NCBI GenBank assembly: GCA_963742875.1
Contig: CAVUNO010000026.1
Location: 1,054,001 to 1,118,000, forward strand
Source: Bog-532 sp963742875
GTDB lineage: Bacteria > Actinomycetota > Actinomycetes > Streptosporangiales > Streptosporangiaceae
Direction of reading: 5' to 3'
Length of the DNA: 64,000 bases
Shown here one piece after another: positions 1-8,332 of this stretch. Each line of letters starts with the position of its first letter. Positions within the stretch are counted from its first letter, which is position 1. Under the pieces are notes generated by a model that was not told where the DNA came from, made no database searches, and worked only from the letters and a program-made list of their open reading frames with translations. Both the position numbers and the translations under genes were made by a program.

Positions 1-2
1 TG

Positions 3-191
3 GTGGCGTACAACCGCCAGCTTTGGAGTAGCTGCACCCCCGAGCAGCGCGTCGTCCTAGAACAGTATTGGACGCGGGAAAAGGCACGTGTCTTGCGCAA
101 CCGGCTGGTGGGTGCTGTATGTGCCCTCGCCATCGTTGCGACTTTCTGCGCTATTAACTGGCTCAACATACCAGCCGAGGCCGCATTATGA
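3..191 (+). CDS. small single-pass membrane protein (possibly 5'-truncated)
   Basis: This reads as a 62-residue protein from a GTG at the window edge, so the true start may lie outside. The N-terminal half is polar and basic. Residues about 36-53 form one hydrophobic segment (VGAVCALAIVATFCA), followed by a short tail. No enzyme motif is visible. It is followed after about 60 bp by another small gene with a strong ribosome site, so the pair may be one transcript of an integrated element. Function is unknown. Confidence 0.45.
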   Translation: MAYNRQLWSSCTPEQRVVLEQYWTREKARVLRNRLVGAVCALAIVATFCAINWLNIPAEAAL

Positions 192-251
192 CAACCACTG
201 TATGCACTGTTCAGAACACTTAACCAAACACTTAAACCAAAGGAGAACAAC

Positions 252-506
252 ATGACTATGACGACATCAGCATCGCTCCAGCGAGCAAGCGCCACCCGCC
301 AGGTGCATCCCGGAGATACCACTGGCCGACAGGCATTCCGCGCGAAGAAGGAGGCCGAGCAGAAGGCACCGGCCGTCGACCGCGCCATCCTGGAGCTTCG
401 CGATCTCGACACCCAGCTTGAATGGGTCACCGTCCCCGGCCGCAGCGCCCGGTACCCCATCCCCCGTGAAGTACTGCAGAGCCTGCAAAAGGCAGCGCGG
501 CGGTAA
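252..506 (+). CDS. small hypothetical protein
   Basis: An 84-residue protein starting at ATG 252 behind a clear Shine-Dalgarno sequence (aaaggag at 239-245). It is Ala/Arg/Glu-rich, mostly helical and soluble, with no signal peptide. The middle (residues 30-55) is charged and could be a short amphipathic helix. I recognise no family. Its position between two other small genes and next to an insertion-sequence remnant suggests an accessory or mobile-element cargo gene. Confidence 0.6.
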   Translation: MTMTTSASLQRASATRQVHPGDTTGRQAFRAKKEAEQKAPAVDRAILELRDLDTQLEWVTVPGRSARYPIPREVLQSLQKAARR

Positions 507-518
507 CCCCATAGAAGC

Positions 519-559
519 GTGGTGGCTCCTCGCAGTGTCCTGCCACGGGGAGCCACCAC
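519..559 (+). terminator. hairpin after small gene, candidate terminator
   Basis: gtggtggctcc (519-529) pairs perfectly with ggagccaccac (549-559) across a 19-nt spacer, just 13 bp after the stop codon at 506. It has no U-tract, so an intrinsic terminator is only a candidate reading. The right arm is repeated in the tandem copy that follows. Confidence 0.4.
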
Positions 560-603
560 TTCCACCGTTTAGACACGGGGAGCCACCACTTCCACCGTTT
601 AGA
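544..603. repeat. perfect 30-bp tandem duplication
   Basis: A 30-bp unit starting cacggggagccacc occurs twice with no mismatch (544-573 and 574-603). Both copies carry the sequence complementary to the left hairpin arm at 519-529, so two alternative stems can form. The array ends 13 bp before the next possible start codon at 617. Confidence 0.9.
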
Positions 604-616
604 AGAGAGACCAGTT

Positions 617-958
617 ATGCGTAGACATCCTGCCGGGTATGACCCCGGACCCCAACGATCCACCAACCAGTTCCCCGCGATGGGCGGCGACTACATTAAC
701 GAGATCGTTGGAGATTTATCCTTCCCGCGCGTTCCAGGAGTACAGATGATGGCCCGGGGAGGCACGGCATCGCTCTGCCGGACTTGTCTTCAGCTCCCAG
801 AAGATCACCAGACGCCAGCAGCCCAAGATGGTTATGAGCCTCTCGGCCCTCAGACGCCCGGAGTCCACAAGTCGGTTGATGACGGTAGTGCGCGCAACTA
901 CTCAGACTTACTGGCTGAGTCGAGGACCCAGGCGTTTCACAATTCGGCAGGGAGCTAG
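617..958 (+). CDS. hypothetical protein
   Basis: An open frame of 113 codons from ATG 617. An alternative ATG at 746 has a better ribosome site (aggag, 734-738 region) and would give a 70-residue protein. It contains one CRTC motif and otherwise low-complexity polar sequence. Its stop abuts the end of the antisense transposase remnant, so the C-terminus may be altered. No family was recognised and it may not be a real gene. Confidence 0.35.
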   Translation: MRRHPAGYDPGPQRSTNQFPAMGGDYINEIVGDLSFPRVPGVQMMARGGTASLCRTCLQLPEDHQTPAAQDGYEPLGPQTPGVHKSVDDGSARNYSDLLAESRTQAFHNSAGS

Positions 959-2110
959 CGGGCCCATGAATGCTGAAGACTTACGCTTAACCGACGACCC
1001 GTTAGTCCGTCGAAAACACCACGTGTCATATCGTGAGCGGCCCTGTGAGCGCTGCGGCGAAATTGCCTGGCTGCGAGAGGGCCGAAAGCGTGGGTTTCCC
1101 ATTCGCGGGCGGCTCGCGGGTCGCCGGGGTGCAGGGCGGCGGCGGCTTTGCCGAGGTAGCCGCTGACGTGGATGAAGTCGATGAGGACCGGGACCTTGAG
1201 GTCGCGGTCCTTGGCATGGGCGGTGATGGCGGTGATCTGCTGCTTGTTCCCGTCGACGAGGAAGAGCCGCTGGGTCACCCGGTACGGGTCCCGGCGGTCG
1301 GCTTCGTCGAACGCCGCCCCGATCATCGCGGGGATGTCGTCGGTGATGGACGCCGAGACCCATTTGCTGCGTGCTTCCGGGCCGGGGTGCTCGTTGCGGC
1401 GGGCTGGCGGGGCGGCGATGTCTTCGGGTGCGCGGACGGCCGGGGCGAAGCCGGCGACCGCGACGATCTCGGCCATCTTCTTGATCCCCGGATGAGCGGC
1501 ATCGGTCCCCTTGCCGGCGCTGGTGCGGTGCTCGGGCCGCAGCGCGATGCCCTTGCCGTCGGCCTGCATCATGAGCACGTCGCCGGCCGGCGGGCCGGTG
1601 TCCGCGTCGCGGGCCCGCTGGGCGTAGAAGTCGTCTGCCCAGGCGGCCAGGTCCTCGGCCAGGCCGGCCATCTGAGCCCGGCCGATCATCACTCCGGTGC
1701 GGGCCTGGATGACTTCCTGGGCCTGTCCGTAGCCGCCTTCGGCCAGGTGATAGGCGGCCAGGGCGCGCATCCCGAGGGAGTAGGGGTCATCGGGCAGCAT
1801 CCACCGGGCATCGGCCGGGTACAGGTTCGCTTCGCGGCGGTTGCGGTAGGCCAGCCGGGTGGCCCGGACCGGCCCGAAGATGCTGACCACGCCCCGGTCA
1901 TGACCAGTTTCCACGCTGCCGTGCCGGATCCCTGCGGCGCTGGTGACCTGCTCGATGCGCTCCTCGCGCGCGGAGTCGATGGTGAAGGTGGCTTCCAGCA
2001 GCTGCCGCTGCAGCTCCCGGCCCGAATCCGTGATCGCTTTCTCCCGGTCCCCGTGATCGAGAGCGCCGGCGTCTGCGCAGTCCAGGTGAGCATCGCAGAG
2101 AGGCCGGTTT
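955..2110 (-). pseudogene. ISKra4-family transposase remnant
   Basis: The reverse strand is open from about 2172 to 955 and reads like an ISKra4-family DDE transposase. The conserved block DGKGIALRPEHR lies near the middle, preceded by a paired-helix N-terminal region and followed by FLVDGNKQQ and VLIDFIHVSGYLGKAA. Homology stops near 1080. The usual last third, with the final acidic residue and helical cap, is missing and unrelated sequence follows. No ATG or GTG occurs at the expected N-terminus; the first GTG (1914) is internal. The N-terminal end merges into an HNH gene on the other strand near 2100, which marks one edge of the insertion. It is a decayed, immobile copy. Confidence 0.8.
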
Positions 2111-2791
2111 TGCTCGAAAGCCTGTTCAAAGCGCGGAGCGAATAATCCGCATTGGGCGGGCGATGATGTCAGCTATACCGCCCGGCATGATCGCATTCGC
2201 CGGGTCAGGGGAAGTGCTGACCACTGCATACACCGGAACGCTATCGGATGTGCGGACCCCTGGTTCGAGCGGGCGCACATTCGTGGCACTGATCCGCTGG
2301 ACATCTACAACTATGTTCCGTTATGCAAGGCGTGCCACAGTTTTTACGATAGGGCGAGCAGGCAGGGCATCAATCACTTTCGCGCCGAACTGAATGACGA
2401 CATCGTGTTTGAGTGCCGTCGCAGGCATTATCTGGGCGGCAAGTCTTACCGAGCGCTAGCCCGGAAGTTCGGTGTCAGTCCTCAGGGGCTGCGTGCTGCC
2501 GCCTCCATCGATAGGAATACGTGGCGGCACGTCTCCTGGCCGGAAGGAATCTCTACCGAACTGCGGCCGAATAGTAACGCTCGGGGTAGCCAGCATCGTG
2601 ATGCGAAGCTAACGGCCGCAACGGTTCTCCAAGCCCGGGAGCTGTATGCGGCAGGTGACACAAGTTATGCCAAGCTAGCGGCACGGTTCGGTGTTAGCAG
2701 AACTCCAATGCGCAACGCGATTACTGGAAAGACCTGGACGCACGTCCCTATGCCATTACAGAGTCCAGCCGAATGGCGAGGCCCTGTCTGA
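2090..2791 (+). pseudogene. phage-like HNH endonuclease gene, 5'-truncated, with two helix-turn-helix modules
   Basis: The frame is open from 2090 (just after a TGA) to 2791 and begins in the middle of a protein. It shows FCSKACSKRGANNPHW (zinc-binding half of an HNH protein), then WFERAHIRGTDPLD and YVPLCKACHSFYD, the core HNH His and second Cys pair. Two homologous modules follow, each with an ALARKFGVS- or LAARFGVS-type helix-turn-helix and each ending in a TWRHV or TWTHV motif. The 5' end has been replaced by the ISKra4 remnant, so no natural start survives. Internal GTG 2405 could only start the DNA-binding part. Such proteins are typical of phage and mobile introns. Confidence 0.7.
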
Positions 2792-2799
2792 GTTGTGCG

Positions 2800-2895
2800 C
2801 TACACGAGATTGCCGATGTGCCGAATAACTATTAGCAGGATCAGCAGCCCGGCGATCAGGCCGATAATGACACCGAGAGCAAGAGTTGCAATCAT
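2800..2895 (-). CDS. 31-residue hydrophobic small protein
   Basis: A short gene starting at ATG 2895 behind an excellent Shine-Dalgarno sequence (aggagaag). It encodes 31 residues, almost wholly one transmembrane helix (TLALGVIIGLIAGLLILLIVI) with a short His/Arg tail. The composition resembles the small DUF6131-type membrane peptide at 63165-63320. A longer open frame upstream (to 3018) lacks a ribosome site. It is too short for family assignment. It may be a membrane modulator or simply an orphan. Confidence 0.6.
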   Translation of the reverse strand: MIATLALGVIIGLIAGLLILLIVIRHIGNLV

Positions 2896-3253
2896 CGTAC
2901 TTCTCCTAAGAGTTAGTCGGGGTTGGCGTGAGCGCGGGCGTGGGCGTCGGGTAGGCGTAGGTGTTGCCGCTTCCATCGCGCTGGCCTGCTTTCCCAGCCA
3001 GTTGAGGAGGTGGTTCATGCCTGCGGCGAGGTTCGCCCCGAGCGCAGCGAAGCAATCCCGCTCGAAGGTGTTCCGGCAATCCCGGATGTGGCGGCGGCGC
3101 GATTGCTCTCATGGCTTCAGATTCGTGCGCGGCCGTAGCAGCGCAGATCGCAGCCAGTTGCAGACCGGTTGCAGCGGAAATTACCAATGACTTCCGCTGG
3201 GACCTCGCCGCGTGCTCTGACCTGCCGGTACCCTGGTCACAGGCCCTCAGGGT

Positions 3254-3291
3254 GATCATCCGATCGCACATATTTCAAGCTCTGGGGGCCG
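3254..3291. repeat. dispersed imperfect repeat, copy 1
   Basis: About 38 bp beginning gatcatccgatc closely match 52858-52898 in the same orientation, with identical first 12 bp, shared catatttc and shared ctggggg blocks. It lies just beyond the broken end of the acyl-CoA dehydrogenase fragment. No gene or known insertion-sequence end was identified in either copy. Confidence 0.6.
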
Positions 3292-3292
3292 G

Positions 3293-3583
3293 TTAGCTTC
3301 CCTCCGTGAAAGAGGGTGGAGAAGGGCTGGCGGCGCGAGACATTCCTCCGTCCGCGCGAGGGCCGAACCGGTCGTGGGTGTGGAGCACGGGCGGGTTCTC
3401 GTTCGCGAGCCGGCCCCAGTCCTGGGCCCGGGCGGTGCCGGCGAGGAGGCCGATCTCGCGCACCTCCGCCTCGGCCCAGCCGGCGCCCTCACGGCGCAGG
3501 GCGTCGAACATGGCCGGGTCATCCGCTACGTCGTAGCCGGTCAGCGGCGGGACCTGGTTGACGACCTGATGCGTCGGCGGCAT
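3293..3583 (-). pseudogene. N-terminal fragment of an acyl-CoA dehydrogenase (AidB/isovaleryl-CoA type)
   Basis: From ATG 3583 (ggagg 7 bp upstream) the protein reads THQVVNQVPPLTGYDVADD and, further on, NPPVLHTHDRFG, the characteristic start of AidB-like acyl-CoA dehydrogenases. Homology breaks right after HDRFG. About 20 unrelated residues follow before the stop, so the FAD-binding and catalytic parts (about 450 residues) are absent. The truncation point lies close to the dispersed repeat at 3254-3291. It is not expected to be active. Confidence 0.75.
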
Positions 3584-3657
3584 CGTCGCCTCCATCGTCG
3601 TGGTGCGGGCCGGCTGGGGTCCGGGTGCGGGCGGCGCGGGCAGGACGGCCGGGGTGA

Positions 3658-4527
3658 TCAAGCTCGCGCGGCGGCTGATCCCTCCGCGTTCCCATCATCC
3701 CCCCAAGTTACCGGCGAGTATAGCTCCGGGCGGCGGTCGGCGAACAAGTCGTTGTGGTCGTTCACGCGCTTGTGCCGCGCCCGGGCCAGGTCGCAGTCGG
3801 CGAGCAGGACGGCGGCCCGGTCGGCTAGGACGGGCCCGGCCAGCGGGTAGCCGTCCGGGCCGATAATGACGCTGCCGCTTATCCAGTCGACCCCGCGCTC
3901 GGTCCCGCACCGGTCCGCGACCGCGACGAACACGCCGTTCACCGACGCGTCGGCCTGGGCCTTGACGACTTCGGCGGGCCGCTCCCCCGGTGGGCAGGGC
4001 GCGGCCGGCCAGTTGACCGGGGCGGTGATCAGGTCGGCGCCGTCCAGGGCGGGCAGCCGGGCCCACTCGGGGAACTCCAGGTCGTAACAGATGACCACGG
4101 CCACGCGGCCAAACGGCAGGCTCACCACCGGCGGTGCGGTGCCGCCGGGAGTGAACACCAGCTTTTCCCGGTCCCACAGGTGAGACTTGCGGTAGAGGGC
4201 GCGGATCCCGGACGCGTCGACGAAGGCCGCGCTGTTGTAGAGCCGCCCGTCGGCGCCCAGCTCGCAGAACCCGCCGACGATGACGGTCGGCCCGGCAGCG
4301 GCCAGGTCCCGCCACTGGCGCAGCGTCGGGCTGTCGTCCGCGGGCGTGGCCAGGTCGCGCGCCTCCTGCTCGTTCTCGAACACGTAGCCGGAATCGCACA
4401 GCTCCGGCAGCACGACCAGCTGGGCACCGGCTGAGACGGCCTCGCGGACCGCGCCGGCGGCGGTGCGCCGGTTCCGCTCGGGCTCGCCGATGACCGGTGC
4501 GAGCTGGGCGACGGCGACGACCGTCAT
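3658..4527 (-). CDS. carbon-nitrogen hydrolase (nitrilase superfamily amidase)
   Basis: A 289-residue protein of full nitrilase-fold length. The catalytic triad is visible: Glu42 in LPELCDSGY, Lys114 in YRKSHLWDR and Cys147 in VICYDLEFPE. Members hydrolyse amides (or nitriles) to acids and ammonia in the cytoplasm. Its start overlaps the stop of the ureohydrolase by 4 bp (ATGA), so the two are translationally coupled. That pairing suggests 4-guanidinobutyramide or a similar guanidino-amide as substrate: the amidase would make the acid, which the ureohydrolase would split to urea and an amino acid. The substrate is inferred from context only. Confidence 0.85.
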   Translation of the reverse strand: MTVVAVAQLAPVIGEPERNRRTAAGAVREAVSAGAQLVVLPELCDSGYVFENEQEARDLATPADDSPTLRQWRDLAAAGPTVIVGGFCELGADGRLYNSAAFVDASGIRALYRKSHLWDREKLVFTPGGTAPPVVSLPFGRVAVVICYDLEFPEWARLPALDGADLITAPVNWPAAPCPPGERPAEVVKAQADASVNGVFVAVADRCGTERGVDWISGSVIIGPDGYPLAGPVLADRAAVLLADCDLARARHKRVNDHNDLFADRRPELYSPVTWGDDGNAEGSAAARA

Positions 4528-5582
4528 GACGGGATGGCTTTCCGGTAGCCGGCCCGGGGCGCCTGGCCGGCCTGGAGCGGGTGACCGGCCTGGAGCGCGA
4601 AGAGGCCGAGCAGTTCGTAGGCGACGTTCGCGGCGGCCAGCGAGGTCAGCTCCGCGTGGTCGTAGGCGGGGGCGACCTCCACGATGTCGGCGCCGGCCAG
4701 GCGCAGGCCGTCCAGCCCGCGCAGGATGAGCTGAAGCTCGCGGGTGGTGAGCCCGCCCGGCTCCGGCGTGCCGGTTCCCGGGGCGTGCGCCGGGTCGAGC
4801 ACGTCGATGTCGACGCTCACGTAGACCGGGCGGTCGCCGACCCGCTCGCGAACCCGGCCGATGGCGTCGTCCACGCCCCGCCGGGCGACATCGGTGGTCG
4901 ACACGGTGGCGAAGCCGAGCTTCCGGTCGTCGGTCAGGTCACTGCCGGTGTAGAGGCCGCCGCGGATGCCGACGTGAGCGGAGCAGTCCAGGGCAAGGAT
5001 GCCCTCCTCCACGGCCCGGCGGAACGGCGTGCCGTGCGTGTACGGCGCGCCGAAGTAGGTGTCCCAGGTGTCGAGGTGCGCGTCGAAGTGGACCAGCCCG
5101 ACGGGGCCGTGCCGCGCCGCGGTGGCGCGCAGCAGCGGCAGCGCGATGGTGTGGTCGCCGCCGATCGCGATCAGGTAATCGGCGGCCTCCAGCAGGCCGC
5201 GTGCCCCAGCCTCCACCTCGCCGATGGCCCGCTGGAGGTCGAACGGATTGGCGGCCAGGTCGCCGGCGTCGGCGACCTGGTGACCGGTCCACGGCTCGAC
5301 ATCCAGCCCGGGATGGTAGGGGCGCAGCAGCTTCGACCCAGCCCGCACCGACGCCGGCCCGAAGCGGGCGCCCGGCCGGTACGACACGCCCGAATCGAAC
5401 GGGATCCCCGCGACGGCCACCGCGGCGGACCCGACGTCGGACAGCCGCGGCAGCCGCGCGAACGTGTCCGGGCCGGCGTAGCGCGGCACAGCCAGCGCAT
5501 TCGGCGGCCCCACGGGCGGGCTCACGGGCGGGCCGGCGGGTTCCGTGCTCGGGGCGCCTTCCGCCGCCATCTCGTCCGTCAT
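4524..5582 (-). CDS. agmatinase/guanidinobutyrase-type ureohydrolase
   Basis: A 352-residue arginase-superfamily enzyme. All dimanganese ligands are present: His144 in GGDHTI, Asp167/His169/Asp171 in HFDAHLDTWD and Asp258/Asp260 in SVDIDVLDPAHAPG. The TGTPEPGG motif fits agmatinase or guanidinobutyrase rather than arginase. The first 30 residues are a Pro-rich extension. It hydrolyses a guanidino compound to urea plus an amine or amino acid. The 4-bp overlap with the following amidase points to a 4-guanidinobutyrate pathway (arginine to GABA), though agmatine cannot be excluded. Confidence 0.85.
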   Translation of the reverse strand: MTDEMAAEGAPSTEPAGPPVSPPVGPPNALAVPRYAGPDTFARLPRLSDVGSAAVAVAGIPFDSGVSYRPGARFGPASVRAGSKLLRPYHPGLDVEPWTGHQVADAGDLAANPFDLQRAIGEVEAGARGLLEAADYLIAIGGDHTIALPLLRATAARHGPVGLVHFDAHLDTWDTYFGAPYTHGTPFRRAVEEGILALDCSAHVGIRGGLYTGSDLTDDRKLGFATVSTTDVARRGVDDAIGRVRERVGDRPVYVSVDIDVLDPAHAPGTGTPEPGGLTTRELQLILRGLDGLRLAGADIVEVAPAYDHAELTSLAAANVAYELLGLFALQAGHPLQAGQAPRAGYRKAIPS

Positions 5583-5595
5583 GAGACGGCTACGG

Positions 5596-6108
5596 TCACG
5601 GCTGGCGCTCGATGATGCCGCGGACGAAAAAGGCCTGTCCCGCGTGCTGCAGACCGTCGGAGATCACGCTGACCAGCCGCACGGCGAGGGTCACCGGCGG
5701 GGTCCACGAGGTGTCGACGACCCGGGACAGGTCATCCTCGTCAAGGTCCCTGACGTAGCGGACGGCCTCCTCGTAGACCGCGTCGAAGTAGCCGGTCAGC
5801 AGTTCCCCGGATTTGACCTGAACCGCCGCCACCTCGTCGCCGCCGTGACCGTAGCCGGTGGCGTGCGGGTCGAACGGCAGCCCGAACCGGTCCACCCAGC
5901 CGTCGGCGATCCAGACCTGCTCCTTGCCCGCCGCGCTGGAAAGGTGGTCATCGCTGATGCGGCTCAGGTGCCAGACGAGCCAGGCGATCGAATTCGCCGA
6001 GCCGTCCACCCGGAATGCGAGTTCACCGGGCGTCAGGTTGTCCACGGCGTTGTGCACCACGTCGTGAATCCGGCTGAACGCATCGGTCAGTAGATCAACG
6101 CTCGTCAT
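5596..6108 (-). CDS. DinB/DUF664-family protein (mycothiol-dependent type)
   Basis: A 170-residue four-helix DinB-like protein. The metal-binding histidines appear in VWHLSRISDDH (about residue 47) and LQHAGQAFFVRG near the C-terminus. Actinobacterial members are thiol transferases or isomerases that use mycothiol. It lies 13 bp upstream of the ureohydrolase in the same orientation and may be the first gene of that operon. The start is ATG 6108 with gagggg about 7 bp upstream. Its substrate is unknown. Confidence 0.75.
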   Translation of the reverse strand: MTSVDLLTDAFSRIHDVVHNAVDNLTPGELAFRVDGSANSIAWLVWHLSRISDDHLSSAAGKEQVWIADGWVDRFGLPFDPHATGYGHGGDEVAAVQVKSGELLTGYFDAVYEEAVRYVRDLDEDDLSRVVDTSWTPPVTLAVRLVSVISDGLQHAGQAFFVRGIIERQP

Positions 6109-6159
6109 CAGATGCCCCTCTTCGGTTACGCCGGAATGACTGACTGCCAGAAAATCTAC

Positions 6160-6240
6160 TTGACTACTCCGCCCCTTGAAGGACGGGGACTTCCGGGCTC
6201 ACGCCCAAGCCCAAGGGTTCCTGTTTCACAGCCGACCGCA
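6160..6240 (-). mobile_element. IS200/IS605-type right end (copy A)
   Basis: On the reverse strand the element ends with a hairpin (ccccgtccttcaagggg) and then gtagtcaag. The terminal GTCAA is shared by all copies here and resembles the TCAA cleavage site of the IS608 group. The conserved tgaaacagg block lies inside. It is attached to the TnpB remnant at 6164-6376. Confidence 0.7.
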
Positions 6241-6376
6241 CCCGGGAGGACCCGGAGTGTCTGACATCAGCTCCGCAGGCATCGCCGGGGTTGCCCCCGG
6301 CTACGGCAAGACCTGCCGCCAAGATGTTCTGTGCCGCGTTGATGTCCCGGTCGTGCCGGGTACGGCAGTCCCGCAT
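6164..6376 (-). pseudogene. TnpB C-terminal remnant
   Basis: The reverse strand reads CRTRHDRDINAAQNILA, matching the last zinc-finger Cys region and the third catalytic Asp region of TnpB (HDRDVNAARN in the intact copy at 18990-20198). A typical TnpB tail with VKQEP follows and ends at the hairpin right end. Everything upstream of the fourth zinc ligand has been lost or replaced. It is a relic of a deleted insertion sequence. Confidence 0.75.
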
Positions 6377-6528
6377 TGACGGAAAAACGATGGGTGACAC
6401 GCCGTACGCTATTCCTCCCCGCCGCGAACGACGGGGCATCCTGGCAACATGTTTGGTGACCGCCCTCAAGGAGAGCACAGTGAAGGATACGCCACCAGGG
6501 GAACCTTGCTCGCGCGGCGGCGGGCAGG

Positions 6529-7417
6529 ATGACGGCCACCGCCGAGGAACAGGCCGCCATGATGCTGGCGGCGGTCCGGGACGATCCCGCCCAGCGCCTG
6601 GAGCTCGCCGCCCGCTTCTACGACCGTCGGGCCGCCCGACCGGATGTACGATCCTATCGTCGCGCGGAGCTGGCCTTTATGCGCTGGCAGATCAGCCGGG
6701 GAGTGCTCGCCCCGCCGAACGCGGACCGGCCCGGCAGCCCGTGGTGGCGGGCGGTCAACGAGGGCCTGCTGCGTGATGCCTGGCAGGCCGACCTGCTGCT
6801 CAGCGGCCAGCCCGGGATGGCGAGCCCGGCCCAGTGCCGCGTGCTGGATCCAGTTCCTGCGCCGGCCGTCGGCCAGGGCCTGGTACCGGGCCCACAACGC
6901 CAGTATCGTCGCCGGGTACCTGGCTCACCGCGACCTCTCCCGGCAGGAACTCCCGCTGGAGCGGTTCTTCATGGACGTCGCCCTTATCCGGGTCCTGTAC
7001 GCCCATAGCCTGCTCACAGCGCCGCGTCTGGCTCTGGGCCGCTTCGCGCCCGCTGGGCAGCTGCTGGCCGATCCGCGCTGGCGCGGTGCCGACGCCTTCC
7101 TGTCCCTCCGCAACATCCTGCCTGTGCGGTATCCACTCGACGGGATCACCGTGCAGGAGATCCTCATCGCCGAGAACTACGTGGGGCGACTGGTCGATTA
7201 CGGTGTGATCCTGTCCCGGGCGCCTGCGCTCTACGGCCACGTCGCGTCGGAACTGAACGAGCCACGGCTCCTGGAAATGGTCCGGGACGGCTGTCCGGTC
7301 TACGCCTGGCCCTATGAGGAGCGGCACGTCTGGACGCCGGTGCAGGCGCCGCGGCTGATCCGCACGTTCAGGAAGCTCACGGGACCGTATCCAGTACCGC
7401 GGGCAGATCCACGCTGA
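6529..7417 (+). pseudogene. conserved hypothetical protein split by a frameshift
   Basis: From ATG 6529 the first frame encodes about 105 well-formed residues (including RSYRRAELAFMRWQISRGV and PWWRAVNEGLL). The coding signal then moves to the next frame near 6840-6850 and continues to 7417 (RAWYRAHNASIVAGYLAHR, RFFMDVALIRVLYAH, DAFLSLRNILPVRYP). Together they make a protein of about 295 residues, helical and soluble, without a signal peptide. I know no function. Regular residue use on both sides suggests a single recent base insertion or a sequencing error. Confidence 0.6.
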
Positions 7418-7503
7418 GCACTTTCCTGCGGACGGCGGTGCGGATTCTGGACGCCGAACGGGCCTGATGCGGGGCACGAGGGCCGGCGGAGCCTGAAATA
7501 CGT

Positions 7504-7573
7504 TCACTGCTCAGAGCTCACTGCTCAGGGCTCACTGCTCAGGGCTCACTGCTCAGGGCTCACTGCCCAGGGC
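7504..7573. repeat. 14-bp tandem array, five copies, overlapping a stop codon
   Basis: The unit tcactgctcagggc is repeated five times (7504, 7518, 7532, 7546, 7560), with small changes in the first and last copies. The last copy contains the stop codon (TGA, 7562-7560) of the DUF2071 gene, so each upstream unit is an echo of the gene's end. Replication slippage at the 3' end of the gene is the simplest origin. Confidence 0.95.
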
Positions 7574-8315
7574 TGCCGATGGCGACGTCCACGCCCGGTG
7601 AGTAGTGCACCAGCGGTGTACCCTCCGGCGCGGGCAGGCCGGCGGCGGCCACCAGGCCGTCGTCCAGCACCTCGGCCGTGGCCCGGTGCAGCGGCCACGG
7701 CTGGTGGCACGCCCGGGCGGGCACCGGGCGGCCGCCGGCGACGCTGAACAGCATCCAGCGGGCGGTCAGGAAGTGCTCACGCTCGCTGACCGCGCCGGCG
7801 GCGATTGGGTCCCCGACGGCGATCCGGACCCGGCTGGTGACCGCCCCCGGACCGGGCCAGCGGCGCCGGGACAGGTAGGCGACCCGAGAGCCGCGCACGC
7901 CAAGCCGCATCGAGGACCAGAAGTACGGAAGCCGGTAGGGGGTGGCCCGCGCGGTGACGACCGCGCCCAGCCGGGCCGCGTCGAGGGAGAAGAACCAGAT
8001 GCCGGACCGCCCGTCGCCGTCCAGGACGTAGGTGCGCACATTCGTCTCGCAGAAGTTCGCCACCCATGGCACCCGGCGGCCGCCGGGCGTGGCCACCCGC
8101 ATGAAGAACGGCACGAGCCCGGCCCACGCGGCACCGTCGAAGGTCTCGACCGCGAGCCCCTCCGGCAGCAGGCGCTGCACGTCGGCGGGTTCGAACGGCC
8201 AGTGCGCGAACGTCAGGCGCTCCCACCGCTGCCGCATGACCGGCCGGTCGATGGTGAACGGGCAGGTCCCTGCGGTGCCCTGCGAGCCCTGGGCGCCCGA
8301 CGTCTGTGTAGACAC
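7560..8315 (-). CDS. DUF2071 (YqjF-like) family protein
   Basis: A 251-residue protein with family hallmarks: RQRWERLTFAHWPFEPADVQ near the start, then VPWVANFCETNVRTYV and IWFFSLDAAR, and a Pro/Trp-rich centre. DUF2071 proteins have an acetoacetate-decarboxylase-like fold but no established reaction. The last codons and stop lie inside a 14-bp tandem array, which may have altered the C-terminus. It is a single gene, 17 bp from the YciI-like gene upstream in the same orientation. Confidence 0.8.
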   Translation of the reverse strand: MSTQTSGAQGSQGTAGTCPFTIDRPVMRQRWERLTFAHWPFEPADVQRLLPEGLAVETFDGAAWAGLVPFFMRVATPGGRRVPWVANFCETNVRTYVLDGDGRSGIWFFSLDAARLGAVVTARATPYRLPYFWSSMRLGVRGSRVAYLSRRRWPGPGAVTSRVRIAVGDPIAAGAVSEREHFLTARWMLFSVAGGRPVPARACHQPWPLHRATAEVLDDGLVAAAGLPAPEGTPLVHYSPGVDVAIGSPGQ

Positions 8316-8332
8316 CGGTTCAGTCTGCCGGG

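Noticed and set aside
1033..2145. Long forward open frame of 370 codons
   Set aside because: It is the exact codon-aligned antisense of the ISKra4 transposase frame and has a Gly/Val/Asp-heavy composition without any domain.
2906..3271. Reverse frame ending in a Pro/Thr repeat tail
   Set aside because: The tail (PTPTPALTPTPTNS) looks like a secreted protein end, but there is no start site, no ribosome site and no conserved upstream part; left uncalled.
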